Shown here piece by piece: positions 48,401 through 59,126 of a stretch of DNA of 64,000 nt. The notes under the pieces were generated by a model. The model saw only the letters and a list, made by a program, of their open reading frames with translations, searched no databases and was not told the DNA's origin. This DNA is from Parus major (taxonomy: Eukaryota; Chordata; Aves; Passeriformes; Paridae). Location of the stretch: contig NC_031796.1 of NCBI RefSeq assembly GCF_001522545.3, positions 1,475,382-1,539,381 of the forward strand, given 5' to 3'. Position numbers and translations under genes: made by a program. Numbering within the stretch: the stretch's first letter is position 1; each line of letters starts with the position of its first letter.

Positions 48401-51400
48401 AGCCTTGAGATCTACAGATAAGCTTGCAGAAGGAAGAACAGGAGAATAACTTTAGAGATCAGGCCAGAGCACGGGAGAGGGAAGTTCTGAATTAGCAGTC
48501 AGAGCCACATCTCATCACCATTTCACTAAACAAAGGAAACTTCTATGCTGGCACAAAGGATCAGAATTCAGTACATGTCTCCAGTCTCAGGTTGAGACCT
48601 AAGCTGGCTGACAAGTGCTGCTGCCAAGTAAAGGCTCAGCAGTATGAAATCTTATTTTTGGGTTTTACAGACAGCTGAGATAAGGTCAGAAAGCTTGGAT
48701 TCAGGATGCATGGCATATTCTGGAGAGCCACAAGAAGGGCAGCATTTCCTTCAGGGTGAAGAAAATAGAGGGATGTGGCATTGAGATAAAAGAGCAGGTG
48801 CTGCATGGCTGGTCCTCCCCAGAACTCTCTACTTACTCCTTCTTGTTAGCTGGTGCATGCTGCAGGAGATGCTTCTTCACATCCGACTCACTGAGCTTCT
48901 CATCCACTGCCACGAGCAGCTTCTGAGCTTTGGCATCCACATCTCCCACATCCACACCCCCTTCGTGGTGGAAGAGGACATAGTCTCCCTCACGGGCAGC
49001 GTATATGCACACATAGAACTCCTCCTCCTGTGCCACAGAACAGGGACAAGCATTTATCAGCAACACCCAGGGAAGACCCCAGAGAGGTTTTTGTGCCAGA
49101 GCTGGGATTGGGGCAGCTTCCCCAAAGTGCCCAGGGGTGTGCAACAACACTGTCAGCTCCCAAACTTCTGCTTTCTCCACTGTACCAATCCAGTCAAATA
49201 TGCAAGTCCAAAGAGATTTAAAAGCTTTAACAGTGTACTAACCTGTTTGTGAGGGACAAAGGGTTCAATCAGAAAGTTCTTTAGGATTCCTTTTGCATTA
49301 GCAATCTGGGGACAGAAAACAAAACACCCATAACCACTTGTCCAGCACATTTGTGACAGCATAAGGAAAGCTTTGAGAATTAATCAGCACTGCTCTAAGA
49401 TTGTTCCCTCTCCACCGTGCCTCCTGGGGAACCACTCCTCCCTTTCCAGCACAGCATTCAGCACTGAACTGTATCCCCAGGATATATCTGGTTACAGGCA
49501 TCGGTCACCTTTCCCATTCCTAACAGGACAGAGGGGTATCAGAATTACACCAGGACAGCTGCTCTCCTCTCCTGTCCCAAAGACAGCACTGTCACTGGGC
49601 CCTGCTCAGCACAGTGAGACACAAGGGCATGAGCTGCTCTTGGAGTAGTGGAAAATTCACAAGTGAAGAATTCCTGAGCTAGTGGCAGGAGCAGAGGCAT
49701 CAGAGTAGTGTTCACCCTGAAATGGTATCAGGGAGCTCAGAAGAGCAAGAGAATCCTTCAACATCTTCTCATGGGTCCAGGAACTGTTCTGTGTAGGCAT
49801 TTTCCTGTTATCCAAACCCATGTTTCCAGGCTCAAGAGACACCAGGGGGATACTCCCAGCTTCTGAGAACACCAGTGGGTCCAAGTCTGTGGCCCAGTTC
49901 TTGCTTCAGATATGTTTTTTGTGTTGTGCTAAAGGAGTAATTTCCACACCCAGCATTCTCCCAATGGGGAGCACTCACAATGCTGCTCCTGCTGTTCCCC
50001 AATTCTTGCCACACCGGCTTGGAGCCAGAGGCAAATCAATCCCAGGAGGACCAAAGGCATAAATTCCTTGAGGCAGCACAACTCCATCAGCTCCCAACAC
50101 ACAGCAGCAGGGATGGCAGGCACTTCATTATCATTAGCACTGCACTGTCATTCCCAGGAAAATAAATATTACTAGGCAGCACTGAATTAAAATAAGAACC
50201 TGAAGTAACACTCACTCATCAGCCAAAACACATGGGCTGGCTGCAGTAGAGGACCAGTGATTTTACAGTTTTATACTGTCCTGGGAACAAAAGCAAAGCA
50301 CTCACCGTGGTTTCCTGGCCCAGGCGCTGCTTGAGCCAAGCCTTCACCTGATCCAGAGTGAGGTTAATCCCAACCAGTCCAAGCTTCCCACGTCTCTTAA
50401 TGAGCTGATCTGGCTTCACCACTAAACGCTATAAAGGTTGGGCAAGAGATTTAAAGGAAGAAGCATTAGAAAGTGACTTTTGTTGAGTGGTTCTCTGCAG
50501 ATAGTGAAATAAAAACTTAAATCAGCCCTGCACAGCACATGTCCTTGTAAAATTCCTTTAATCTTGGCAAATCCAGCTCCTGGTACAACACACCTGCAAA
50601 TTTGGGTTTTTTACACTGTACTTTGAGAAAAGCCGCCTTGTTTCTACTCAGCTATGAGCAGACATCAGAGGTGACGGTGTTCTGGCTGTTTTTGATGAAA
50701 AAAAAACAGTAAAAGCCATGACAGACACAGACAGTTGCTCACAAAAAAACCCCCAAACTCCTGCTGTCACTACACTTTGCTTGTGAGACTGGCTAGGGCC
50801 AGGGTCATGCACATTTCAGCCAGCTGACCGTGGCTCTTTATAAGATAGCCATGGATAGCTGCTCCTGGGTTACACACATCTCTAGCTTGCAAATATCTTT
50901 TTAAAAAAGCCAAACTAGAGCTGGGTGCCGTTCTCCTGTACCACTGATATGTCCTGGAATTTCAGCAACTTAAGAGTCAGAACACGCTGTGCTGCAGTAC
51001 AGGACACTGAGCATGGTCTTGCTGCTGGACCCTGAAGCCCTTTCCAGCCTTACAGAACCTGTCTTAGGATGTTCTTGGGCCTTTTTCTCCCTTCTGGCTT
51101 CCTGCAAGGCTTTTAGAAGTACTGCTGATCTCTTCCTGCAGTTCATTCAGTCACTTGAGCACAGAACATCTAATTAGTGCAGGGCTTCTATCAGTCAGTC
51201 AGTCAAGGACTATGAGACATTCATGTTCTCCAGCCAACGACTTAATATAATTATCCACTGGAAAGGAGCCAGCTTGGACAGCTAATAAAAAGATATGGAT
51301 ATGTTTTCTCTGCAGAAACTGTGAAGGTATGAGATACAGAGATAAATGATTTTGCACTGAAAAATTTTAAAAAAAGAAGATTTCCCTGACATTTTGCTGA

Positions 51401-51864
51401 CATTTTTGATCTCAGAGAGCAAGGCTTTGAGAACAAGGACCAACATCTCTGTCTGAATCAGCTTCCTCTACCTTCTGTGCAATTATGAGCAACTGGTTCA
51501 GAGCTATCTCTGCTCCTGTATTTCACAGTCTTAAAGGAATAATCAGCTCCTGTGAGGTGATACTGAGCCTTGAAGCAAGGTTTGTTTCTTCATCAGGGTT
51601 AGGAGTGACTGTGGCAGAGCAACATCAACAACCAGTCCTTTAGGAAGGATCTGGAGCAGTGCTCAGGTGTTCCAGGAGGGCAGATCCTGCTGTCCCTGTC
51701 CTTACCTCGCTCAGGAGCCACGGGTGGTCCTGGGTGAGCCGTGCCCAGTCCGTGTCCGGGGTGACCCGGGCATACTTGAAGCGGTTCTGGATGGCAGAGG
51801 ATGTGCTGATGTACTTGTACAAGAACTCCTTCCCCGTCTGCTCTGAGATGGCTTTGGCTGACAT
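33488..51864 (-). CDS. ACLY: ATP-citrate synthase (ATP-citrate lyase)
   Basis: 28 coding exons in transcript order: 51706-51864, 50306-50428, 49243-49305, 48837-49027, 47825-47904, 47246-47376, 45783-45901, 45145-45281, 44693-44754, 44406-44523, 44111-44265, 43624-43714, 43200-43229, 41352-41493, 39468-39636, 38513-38617, 38087-38283, 37850-37931, 37421-37531, 36795-36922, 36508-36601, 36111-36265, 35608-35758, 34947-35090, 34652-34765, 34063-34145, 33750-33826, 33488-33582. Total 3306 nt, 1101 residues, equal to human. The cytosolic homotetramer converts citrate, CoA and ATP to acetyl-CoA and oxaloacetate for lipid synthesis and histone acetylation. An N-terminal ATP-grasp/succinyl-CoA-synthetase-like half is followed by a linker with Ser455 (TASFSES, the AKT site), a CoA-binding half with phosphohistidine His760 (FGHAGACA), and a citrate-synthase-like C-terminus. 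Exon 13 (30 nt, in frame) corresponds to the optional human exon. Intron 6 has a GC donor; all others are GT-AG. Confidence 0.98.
38803..39186 (-). mobile_element. Solo LTR of an endogenous retrovirus in an ACLY intron
   Basis: A 384-bp element reads TGCAGC...GTGACA on the minus strand, with TG/CA ends. It is flanked by the 6-bp direct repeat CTTGCA at 38797-38802 and 39187-39192. A minus-strand AATAAA at 38857-38862 lies about 55 bp before its 3' end, as expected for R-U5. There are no retroviral genes. It sits between ACLY coding exons 15 and 16 in the sense orientation, so its poly(A) signal is on the transcribed strand. Confidence 0.8.
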
Positions 51865-54800
51865 GGCTACCTAGTCTGGATGAGAAAAAAACCAAAAATC
51901 CATTAGGAACAGAACCCTGTTCTGGCCAAGAACTCCACATCACTCAGCTCAACACAAATCCAAAGCAAACCAAAGTCTCCCCAGTACACATAAGATCATA
52001 AAACTCCCCAGATAAGCAGGAACTACTCATGCTGCTTAAAACTTCTACACCATTCCCCTGCCATGAACACCATTTTCATCCTGCCTTGTCTGCAGGGAAA
52101 GGCAGAATCCCTGCAGCTTGTCCCAGCCCCCACCAAGCCTTTCCCAAACCCACAGCTTGGAGCATTCCCTGACATCCAGGGCAGTGCCCATCTCTCTCCA
52201 ATGTTGCAGCACCCCAGGATTGCTCCTGGTGTAACCCACCTACCCCTTTTTCTGGTGCATTTCCAGGGAGGGATCCCCTCCCTCCCACTCACTTCTCCAA
52301 GGCATCCCACGTTCCCAGTCAAGCCTGACTGTAGGCACATCAGCAATCCCCATCCCTTTTCTAAAGGGAAAGGAAAACACTGCCAGGATTACCAAAACTA
52401 GAATAGGTTTACATCATTGTTTTTTCTGTTTTAAGAACCAGGTTTCTTGGAAAGAGTTTTACATCTGTCAGAATAAGATGCTCAAGACAACAAAAAAGAT
52501 TAAGATTAAACAGCTTGTTTTAGGTTTGTTTTTTTTTTTTTTAAGAAAAAATCCCAATTCAGTCCATTTCCTATGGATAGTTTTCTTTTCAAGTATATTA
52601 CAAACTGATGTAAGGAAATGATTTCTGACCCCAAGAGTGTAACTATTCTTTTTGACAGGCAGCAAAAAAGTCATAGGTGTCAAAGACACATTTATTTTTA
52701 GCTGCCATAAACACTTATTTAAAAGAATACTTCATCCCAGTGACCCTGTCTGCTTGTGGCATGGATCAGAACCGAGTGCTGTGATCAGCCAGTGGGTTTG
52801 CTCTGTCTGAAGGCTCAGAGTGCTGACAGGGATGCTCAAGCAGCAGCTCCTCCTGCATTTTGACTGACTGGGGTCATGCCACTGTTCCCCAAGCACAGCC
52901 AGTGAGGCAGGAAGCAAAATCACCCTTGGGATGGATTCTGGGAAAGCTCCAAAGCAGAGGTGCACCAAGATAAAAAAGAGGAGTTCAGATTCCATCTCAG
53001 CACCTGGACAGCCAAGTACCAGAATGGCTCAGTGAGACTACCTGCCCTCACAAAACACATACCCCACTTGAGACCCACAGAGGGAAACAGTTAACAAATT
53101 CCAGTTATTTCTTGTGCTGTCTTCTGGGTAATAACCATTAGTAATCATCTGGGCTATTCATCCTATAAGCAAACACAGAATAGGCAGCAATTAACTAGCC
53201 ATAATTAGAAATAAAGAACTTCTCTCCCTAGAGCAGAAAGAGGTTGGTCCATCCCAACAACAGTAGGAGGCAGGTTGCATTCCCTGAGCTTCCAAAACCA
53301 AACAGGTCAGACTGAGCATGTGCTATTACTGAAATCTGATAACTGTGCTTAAGGACCAGCAGTCAACTTTGCCACTGTCATCTTTTCAAATGCAATTCCA
53401 GGGTTAAAAACCACAAAGGCAAAGCTACAGCAAGGGCAAAAGACAAAGAACAGCAGGCTCACTTTCAAAGAGTTCTGGTGTAAAACCTGAACAGATTGCA
53501 GCTCAACTTCCAATTTAATCCCATTTCAAAACAGGATCGGGCAATGTTTCTGCAGCACCCCATCTTTCATCAGACCTAACCCCCATTCCTATCACCAGAA
53601 ACACTTGTCCCTAACTGCCTACTGAAACAGCCCCTGGTAGGTTATTAGCCCAGTGCCAAAACCAAGGTGGCCTGACAAGAGGGGAGCTCTTGTGAGCAGC
53701 CAGAGGACAGCAAACCCCAAACCAACACCCCAGCCTGATTCTGCAGGCACACCCAGACGTGCTCCCACAAGCACCACCACGCTGCCTGGCCTCACAGCTG
53801 CACACACACAACTCATCTGTACTCCAGAGCCCAAAACTTTCCACTGGAATTTGTACTTTAAGCAGAGCTGTTTCTGAGAGCAAACCCTGCTCCCACAATA
53901 CCTGCAGCCACCATTTGTTCTGCCTGGAAGGGAGCTGCAATATTCCTGCTTCAATCTGCTTTGAAATCCATCAACTCCACAGTCTGCTCAGGGCCTGTCC
54001 CAGAGAAACACTGTCACAGCTCACTGCAGCACAAGCAGATGGGTGGAAGAAAATGGCAGACATATTTCTTTCAGAAATCTAAGTATTTGTCATTTCTCCA
54101 GGGTGTCACAGAGCCTCTGAACAGCACTGCAGAACTTCAGTCCACAATTACAAATGAAACCACTCAGGCTGATGCTGGTTATGCCAATGAATACCACGCA
54201 GTTCCAAGAAACTGGACCCAGGTCTCATTAAGAATAGTCCTGTAAAAAAACCTCAGTGGGAACAAGCAACATACATGGAATTCCTTAAATCTGAGGGACA
54301 CAAAGCAAAGCTGTTCCTCTCTCAGAACCATTTCTGGTCTTTTTTATGCTGCTCCCCTGGTTTCCCTCACAACTTCATCACCTCATTTTACAGTAACACT
54401 ACTGGGGTAAAGAAAGGAAACTACAGAACTCTTACAATAGCAGTAGATGAAAAATAACATCCTTGTGTCATGGCAACAGAACAGCAGGAATAAGGCTGTT
54501 CTGACCTTATCTGCCCAAGTTTCATGTTTCCTAAACATTAGCAAGTCTTTAATTGTGCCCCTCACTCAGTTTTTCCACTGTTCTAAACCTGCCTTTCTCG
54601 TGGGACAGAGAACACAAAGCAATTGCTTCAGTCTGCTGAACTGTTAAGCTAAGAGATCAGCAGGAAAAGAATCCATAGGGCATCAGCAATTCCTGGCTAT
54701 GTGTGCTCGTGCAGGTCCCTTGACAACCAGGGAGACACGATCAGAGCAAGTCCATTAACTCTGTGTCTGTTCTGCTAACACCAAGCAGGGCCACAGACTC

Positions 54801-57358
54801 AGGTCACTACAGAGGAACTGAATCTCCCCAGTTTCCCAGGAATGAGACAGGTTCAAACTCTCATCTGTCAGAATAATCTTATTTTTAGTCATGTTTAGCA
54901 CCTGCAGTGCTTACCAGCGCTGGGGAGAGCAGCGGCTCCACCTCTGAAGATAAACTCAGGAAACATTTCCCTTTCTCTGACCAAAACACAAGCTGTGGGA
55001 TAACAATTTTCTCTTCCACTGCTCTGTTCAGCATGCATTAGCCAAGAATGATCAGCAATTTTCTCATCAGTGCCCCAGACCTTGAACACACCACACACAA
55101 CAGCAGATTCATGTCAGCAGCACAAGTGCCACAGAGTTCCATGAATGATTTGTCTTCATTTAGTGGGGCTTCAACACAAACAGCTTCCCTGCAACACCTC
55201 ATGGACCTTTCTCTCATCATCCATAGCCACCAATTAAAAAAGAGCTGGATTCCTGCCTTTGCTAGCAAGTCCAGAGCAAGTAAGAGACACGGATTAGATC
55301 ATATTTTCAGGAGCTCAGCAGCAGTTATTCCCTCAGAACATCACCTGTCAAATACATGCAAAGAAATTGATGCCTGGGGAAAGTTTCCAGAATGTATTGA
55401 CAGAGAAAATCAGTGGGACAGCAGCAAGGCAGGCAAGAGTCCTCGAGCTGGATGTTGTGTTTGCTGTGACACAGCTGATACATCTACCCCAATATATAAG
55501 CAACCAGCTGAAGGGTGCATGCAACAAATCCAAAGGAAACACAGATGGAGAAACAGGGAGGCATTCTCAGGTAAAGTCTCCCTGATCCTAGGAGATCAGT
55601 GATGTAGCACTGCTCAGCGTGACACAGTCTGCTCTGCAAGGGGAGAAAAAGTACTACAGACATTGATTTAGTTTGTTTTTCTTCTAACCAGAAGAAGGTA
55701 TGTAACTCAGCTTCACTATCTGTGTTCACACAGAATGTGGTGCTCACACATGGAATTCTCTGAGATCCAGATTAGTACCATCCTCCAAGCCCACCTGAAC
55801 AACACTTCAGAGCAGGAGGAAAGGACTCCCCCTCTAGTGAAGACTTGACACCCACTCTCCCAAGAATTGTGTCAACAAACCCACACCATAAAGCAGCCTC
55901 TCCATTCCGGGTCATTTATTAACACAGTTCAAGCTAAGCCAGTATTTTCAGCCCATGGTAGCATGAAAAGTTACATCAGCTCCCACCTGGCAGACCCGTG
56001 TGTTTCATCAGAGGACGGTGAGGGCTCAGTGCCGCAGCCAACATGAGGTCACGGTCCTGCAGCTGTGGTTGGGAAATGCTGTGTGAGGTGATGCAAACAG
56101 GTGCTGCATGCCCAGCTCTGGGGGAGGCTCCCTGCACACACACCATCTCTGAGAAACACACAGCAGCCAGGGAGGAGCACAGACCAGTTACATGACAGCA
56201 GCAGACGGGCTCCCCGCACCTGGTGGCCACCCAGTGCCACAAGGGGGAAATTTGGGAATCCTGTCATTAAAGATCATCTTCTTCTGCAGCCTAGGGGCTC
56301 CTTAACAAGCTTATGCCTTAAATCACTTACATAATGTACAGCAGTAAAGGGCTCCTTGGCCACCACGGCTGGGCAGGACTTCCAACTGTGGCTGTCCTTG
56401 TTTGGGAAGCACTTCAGGCAGTGCTGGAACTGTGGGAAGAGCCCTGATATCTGGAGAGAGCTGCAAAGTCTCACATGCAGGAAACCCAGCAGGGTTTGGG
56501 TAACAGCACTGGGCAAAAGTGCTGATACTCTGAGCTCTAAACCAAATTAGGGATCAGAAAGAGTATAGACACCTACAAACAGGATAGTCAGGGTGCACCT
56601 CAGTTTTCAGCCTGGAGACAACAAACTGATCAGCAGAGAGAAGGGAGAGTCTGTATAGCAGGATGAGAATTTCGAAAGCAGTAAGACAAACAGGAGGTGT
56701 TTGCAAGCAGCAAACAGGAGAGCTGGAGCACAGCCAACTGTCCCGGGAAGGGAGCGACACACGGGCTGTGCACGCTGCTGCTCGCACGGGAACAGCGTGA
56801 TCTTGACGGGGGGCTGCTCCTCCAGGATGGCCACCAAAGGATTTTCCTTACGGCCGGGGAAGCAAGCGCTTCGGCCAAGGTCCCCTTGCACCAGGGGAGA
56901 AAACCGCGTCAAGCCGGAGCCCTTTCCCGGCCCCTTGGTAATGTCAGCGCTGTGCCCACCGCACACGGCCCGTGCCCCAGAGCCGCCCCGGCCGCCGGGA
57001 CCCGAGCGGGCATCGGCAGCGCTGCGGGGAGACCCGAGCGGAGAGGCGGCGGCGCCGCCCGCAAGGTCAGGGGCGGCCATGCCGGCGGGAGCGAGGGGCT
57101 CCACTCCGGACCGCACCGGGACGGCCGCTCCCGCCGGCACAGCCGCGACTTGAGCGAGCCCGCGGAGCTCCCGCGGGGTGCGGGCCGCTCCCGGGGCTCG
57201 CCCGCCCTACCGCGAGCTATCAAGGCCGGGGCCGGCCAGAACCAGTACGCCTCCCAGCCCAGGCGCGTGGGAGCCGCAGCAGCGCCGGGAGAGGGGCCGT
57301 GCAAAGCCCCGCCACGTGCCGGGCATAGCTCGGTACTACAGCCACCCCAGCACTCACC
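51865..57358 (-). other. ACLY: ACLY intron 1 (about 5.5 kb) and end of 5' UTR
   Basis: The first coding exon is preceded by a few untranslated bases and an acceptor (about 51874, CATCCAG|ACTAG). The intron to the CpG-island exon holds no recognised coding exon or repeat. It includes AT-rich stretches at 53100-53230 and 54230-54440. Confidence 0.6.
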
Positions 57359-57440
57359 TGGGCCCCGCTCCGTTCCGCCGCCGCTCCGGCCCCGCCGCCG
57401 CTCCAGCCCCGCTCACGCCGCCGCCGCCGCCTTTTGTTCG
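57359..57440 (-). other. ACLY: ACLY untranslated first exon (right end approximate)
   Basis: On the minus strand the CpG-island segment ends GGGGCCCAG|GTGAGTGC, a near-ideal donor, at 57359. It contains (GCC)n-like sequence. The position and the untranslated nature match the mammalian ACLY first exon. The start of transcription is estimated only. Confidence 0.6.
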
Positions 57441-57489
57441 CGGAGCGCGGCCTCCCCAGCCCATCGGGCTACGGCCGCCGCCGCCGCCC

Positions 57490-57547
57490 ATTGGCCACCG
57501 CCGCTGCCACGTGCGCGTTGCCTGAGCTCCTGCCGCGCACCCATTGG
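57490..57547 (-). promoter_or_regulatory. ACLY: ACLY promoter elements: two CCAAT boxes and an E-box
   Basis: ATTGG at 57490-57494 and 57543-57547 gives two minus-strand CCAAT boxes, with CACGTG at 57508-57513 between them. This fits NF-Y plus an E-box factor (USF/ChREBP class). Lipogenic promoters, including mammalian ACLY, are driven by SREBP with NF-Y; occupancy here is inferred. Confidence 0.55.
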
Positions 57548-57661
57548 CCGCCGCCGATGGGGTGTGGCCGCGCAGCCTTGTGGGAGTCGTAGTTCCGGCA
57601 CCCTCGCCCCGCCCCCGGCGGCTCCCGCGGCCGTGACCCCCCACGCCGGACCCGCCGCCGC

Positions 57662-57687
57662 TGACGTCACCCGCCACGATGACGTCA
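57662..57687. promoter_or_regulatory. Two perfect CREs 18 bp apart
   Basis: TGACGTCA occurs at 57662-57669 and 57680-57687, start to start 18 bp. Both are full CREB/ATF palindromes in the divergent ACLY-ODAD4 CpG island. Confidence 0.6.
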
Positions 57688-59095
57688 ACAGGCCCACCGC
57701 CCAGCGGTACCGGCGGCGGGAACGGGGCTCCTTCCACAGCGCCGGGACGTGCCGAGAAACCTCCCACGGGCGTGTTGTGACTGCGGGGGCGGGCGGTGCC
57801 CGGTGGTACCCACGGCGGAGCGGCGGGATTGCCGGAGCCGGGTCACCGGTGCCCCTGCGGGCGGCCCCCCTGGAGCGCCATCGCCGAGGACGCGGCAGCG
57901 GGAGCGGGGCGGCGGGGCGAGACCGCTGTGGCGCTCCCGGACCCTCCCGAAGCACCGGGAGCGTCCTGCCGCCCCGCTGCTCCGTTTCCTCCTCGGTTCT
58001 GCAGCCGCCACGGTTCTGCTTCCTGGGAATTGCCACCGCACATTCACTTTTTCCTTGCTGTTTCCAGCCCGTGACTAACGCGCTCATCAGCGGCGCTGAG
58101 GGAGCACCGGGCGCGGTGAACAGGCGGCCTTGCCCCATGGCCGGGGCTGTGGTGTCCCCATGACGGTGTCACCGGGCCGGGCACAGCCCTCGCGAGCACA
58201 GCCGTGCTGCCCAACCCGCTGGGGACGGCGAGTTATACCTGCCGGTGCCAGCGGGGGAAAATCTCCCTGCAAAACAGTTACCGAGCGCTTAATCTGCCTG
58301 AAATTCCCTGCCCGGCTCCCTGGGGACGGGGTGTGTCAGCCCCGCCGCCCACTCCGGAGCTCGGCAGTGCGTGTGTCCCCACCCTGGCGTGACCCCCACC
58401 CTGCCTCCCGCCCCAGCCAGGCCCAGGGCAGCCCCGAGCGTGCTCCGGAGCTGATCTGTCTCGTGGTGACATTAAATGTCACCGGTTCCGAGCGGGACAC
58501 AAGTTCTCCCCCCGCCCTTACTCTGAGTCACTTGGCAGGAACAAAGTGTTTCAAGCACAAATGTTGGCGCAGGGTCTGAGCCAGGGCCAAGACAAAGTCA
58601 GGACTGGAGCGCTGGCGGGACTGAGCCAGCCGCATTTGCCGTTCGGTTTTATTTGGCCAGGATTAGACCCCTCAGCGGTGAAACCGGTACCGGTGCCAGC
58701 TGCGAGCTCCAAACCAGTACCGAATAACCGACTGTAGGAAGGCCGTGCGTGCCCTCGTGTTGCCCCTGCGGAACACACAGGCCACTGCCCGCTGGGGCAG
58801 AGGAACCGCCTCTGCCCGGTGTTCGGCAGCCGCCGGGGCACCGCGGCTGTCCTGAGCGGCCGCGCTCCCTCCCGTCCCGGCCGGGCAGGGCTGCGGGAAC
58901 GCAGGTGGAAGAACAGAACCCCACGGGCACGGAGTGGGGTCGGCTCAGAGGCACGGCGAGCACCCGTCGGACCGCAACCGGGATCCGACCGGGGCCGCCC
59001 GTGACACCGGGACCCCACGTGGGCGCGGGGCCGGGCGCGCGTTTCGTCACTTCCGGGGCGGGGCAGCTCACCGGAAGCAGGTGTTGCTGTGTAGC

Positions 59096-59110
59096 CGTTG
59101 CTTGGCAACG
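59096..59110. promoter_or_regulatory. ODAD4: RFX X-box of ODAD4
   Basis: CGTTGCTTGGCAACG is a perfect inverted repeat of 6-bp arms with a 3-bp spacer, matching the X-box bound by RFX factors. RFX proteins drive ciliary genes, and this site is 17 bp before the ODAD4 start codon. Confidence 0.8.
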
Positions 59111-59126
59111 GCGCCGCGGCGCAGCC

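Larger units (their letters stand above)
57441..59095. promoter_or_regulatory. Divergent ACLY-ODAD4 CpG-island region
   Basis: A 1.7-kb CpG-rich interval lies between the ACLY first exon and the ODAD4 start. It contains inverted CCAAT boxes, an E-box and two CREs (listed separately). Long open frames across it on both strands come from high GC and match no family. No further exon was recognised. Confidence 0.6.

Noticed and set aside
57409..57430. Short GCC repeats as a possible coding alanine tract
   Set aside because: They fall in the untranslated ACLY first exon and promoter; the start codon is in the next exon.
1401..57435. Shared 13-mer CGAACAAAAGGCG in the JUP-side and ACLY promoters
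   Set aside because: Opposite orientations relative to transcription, and matches of this length are expected by chance in 64 kb.
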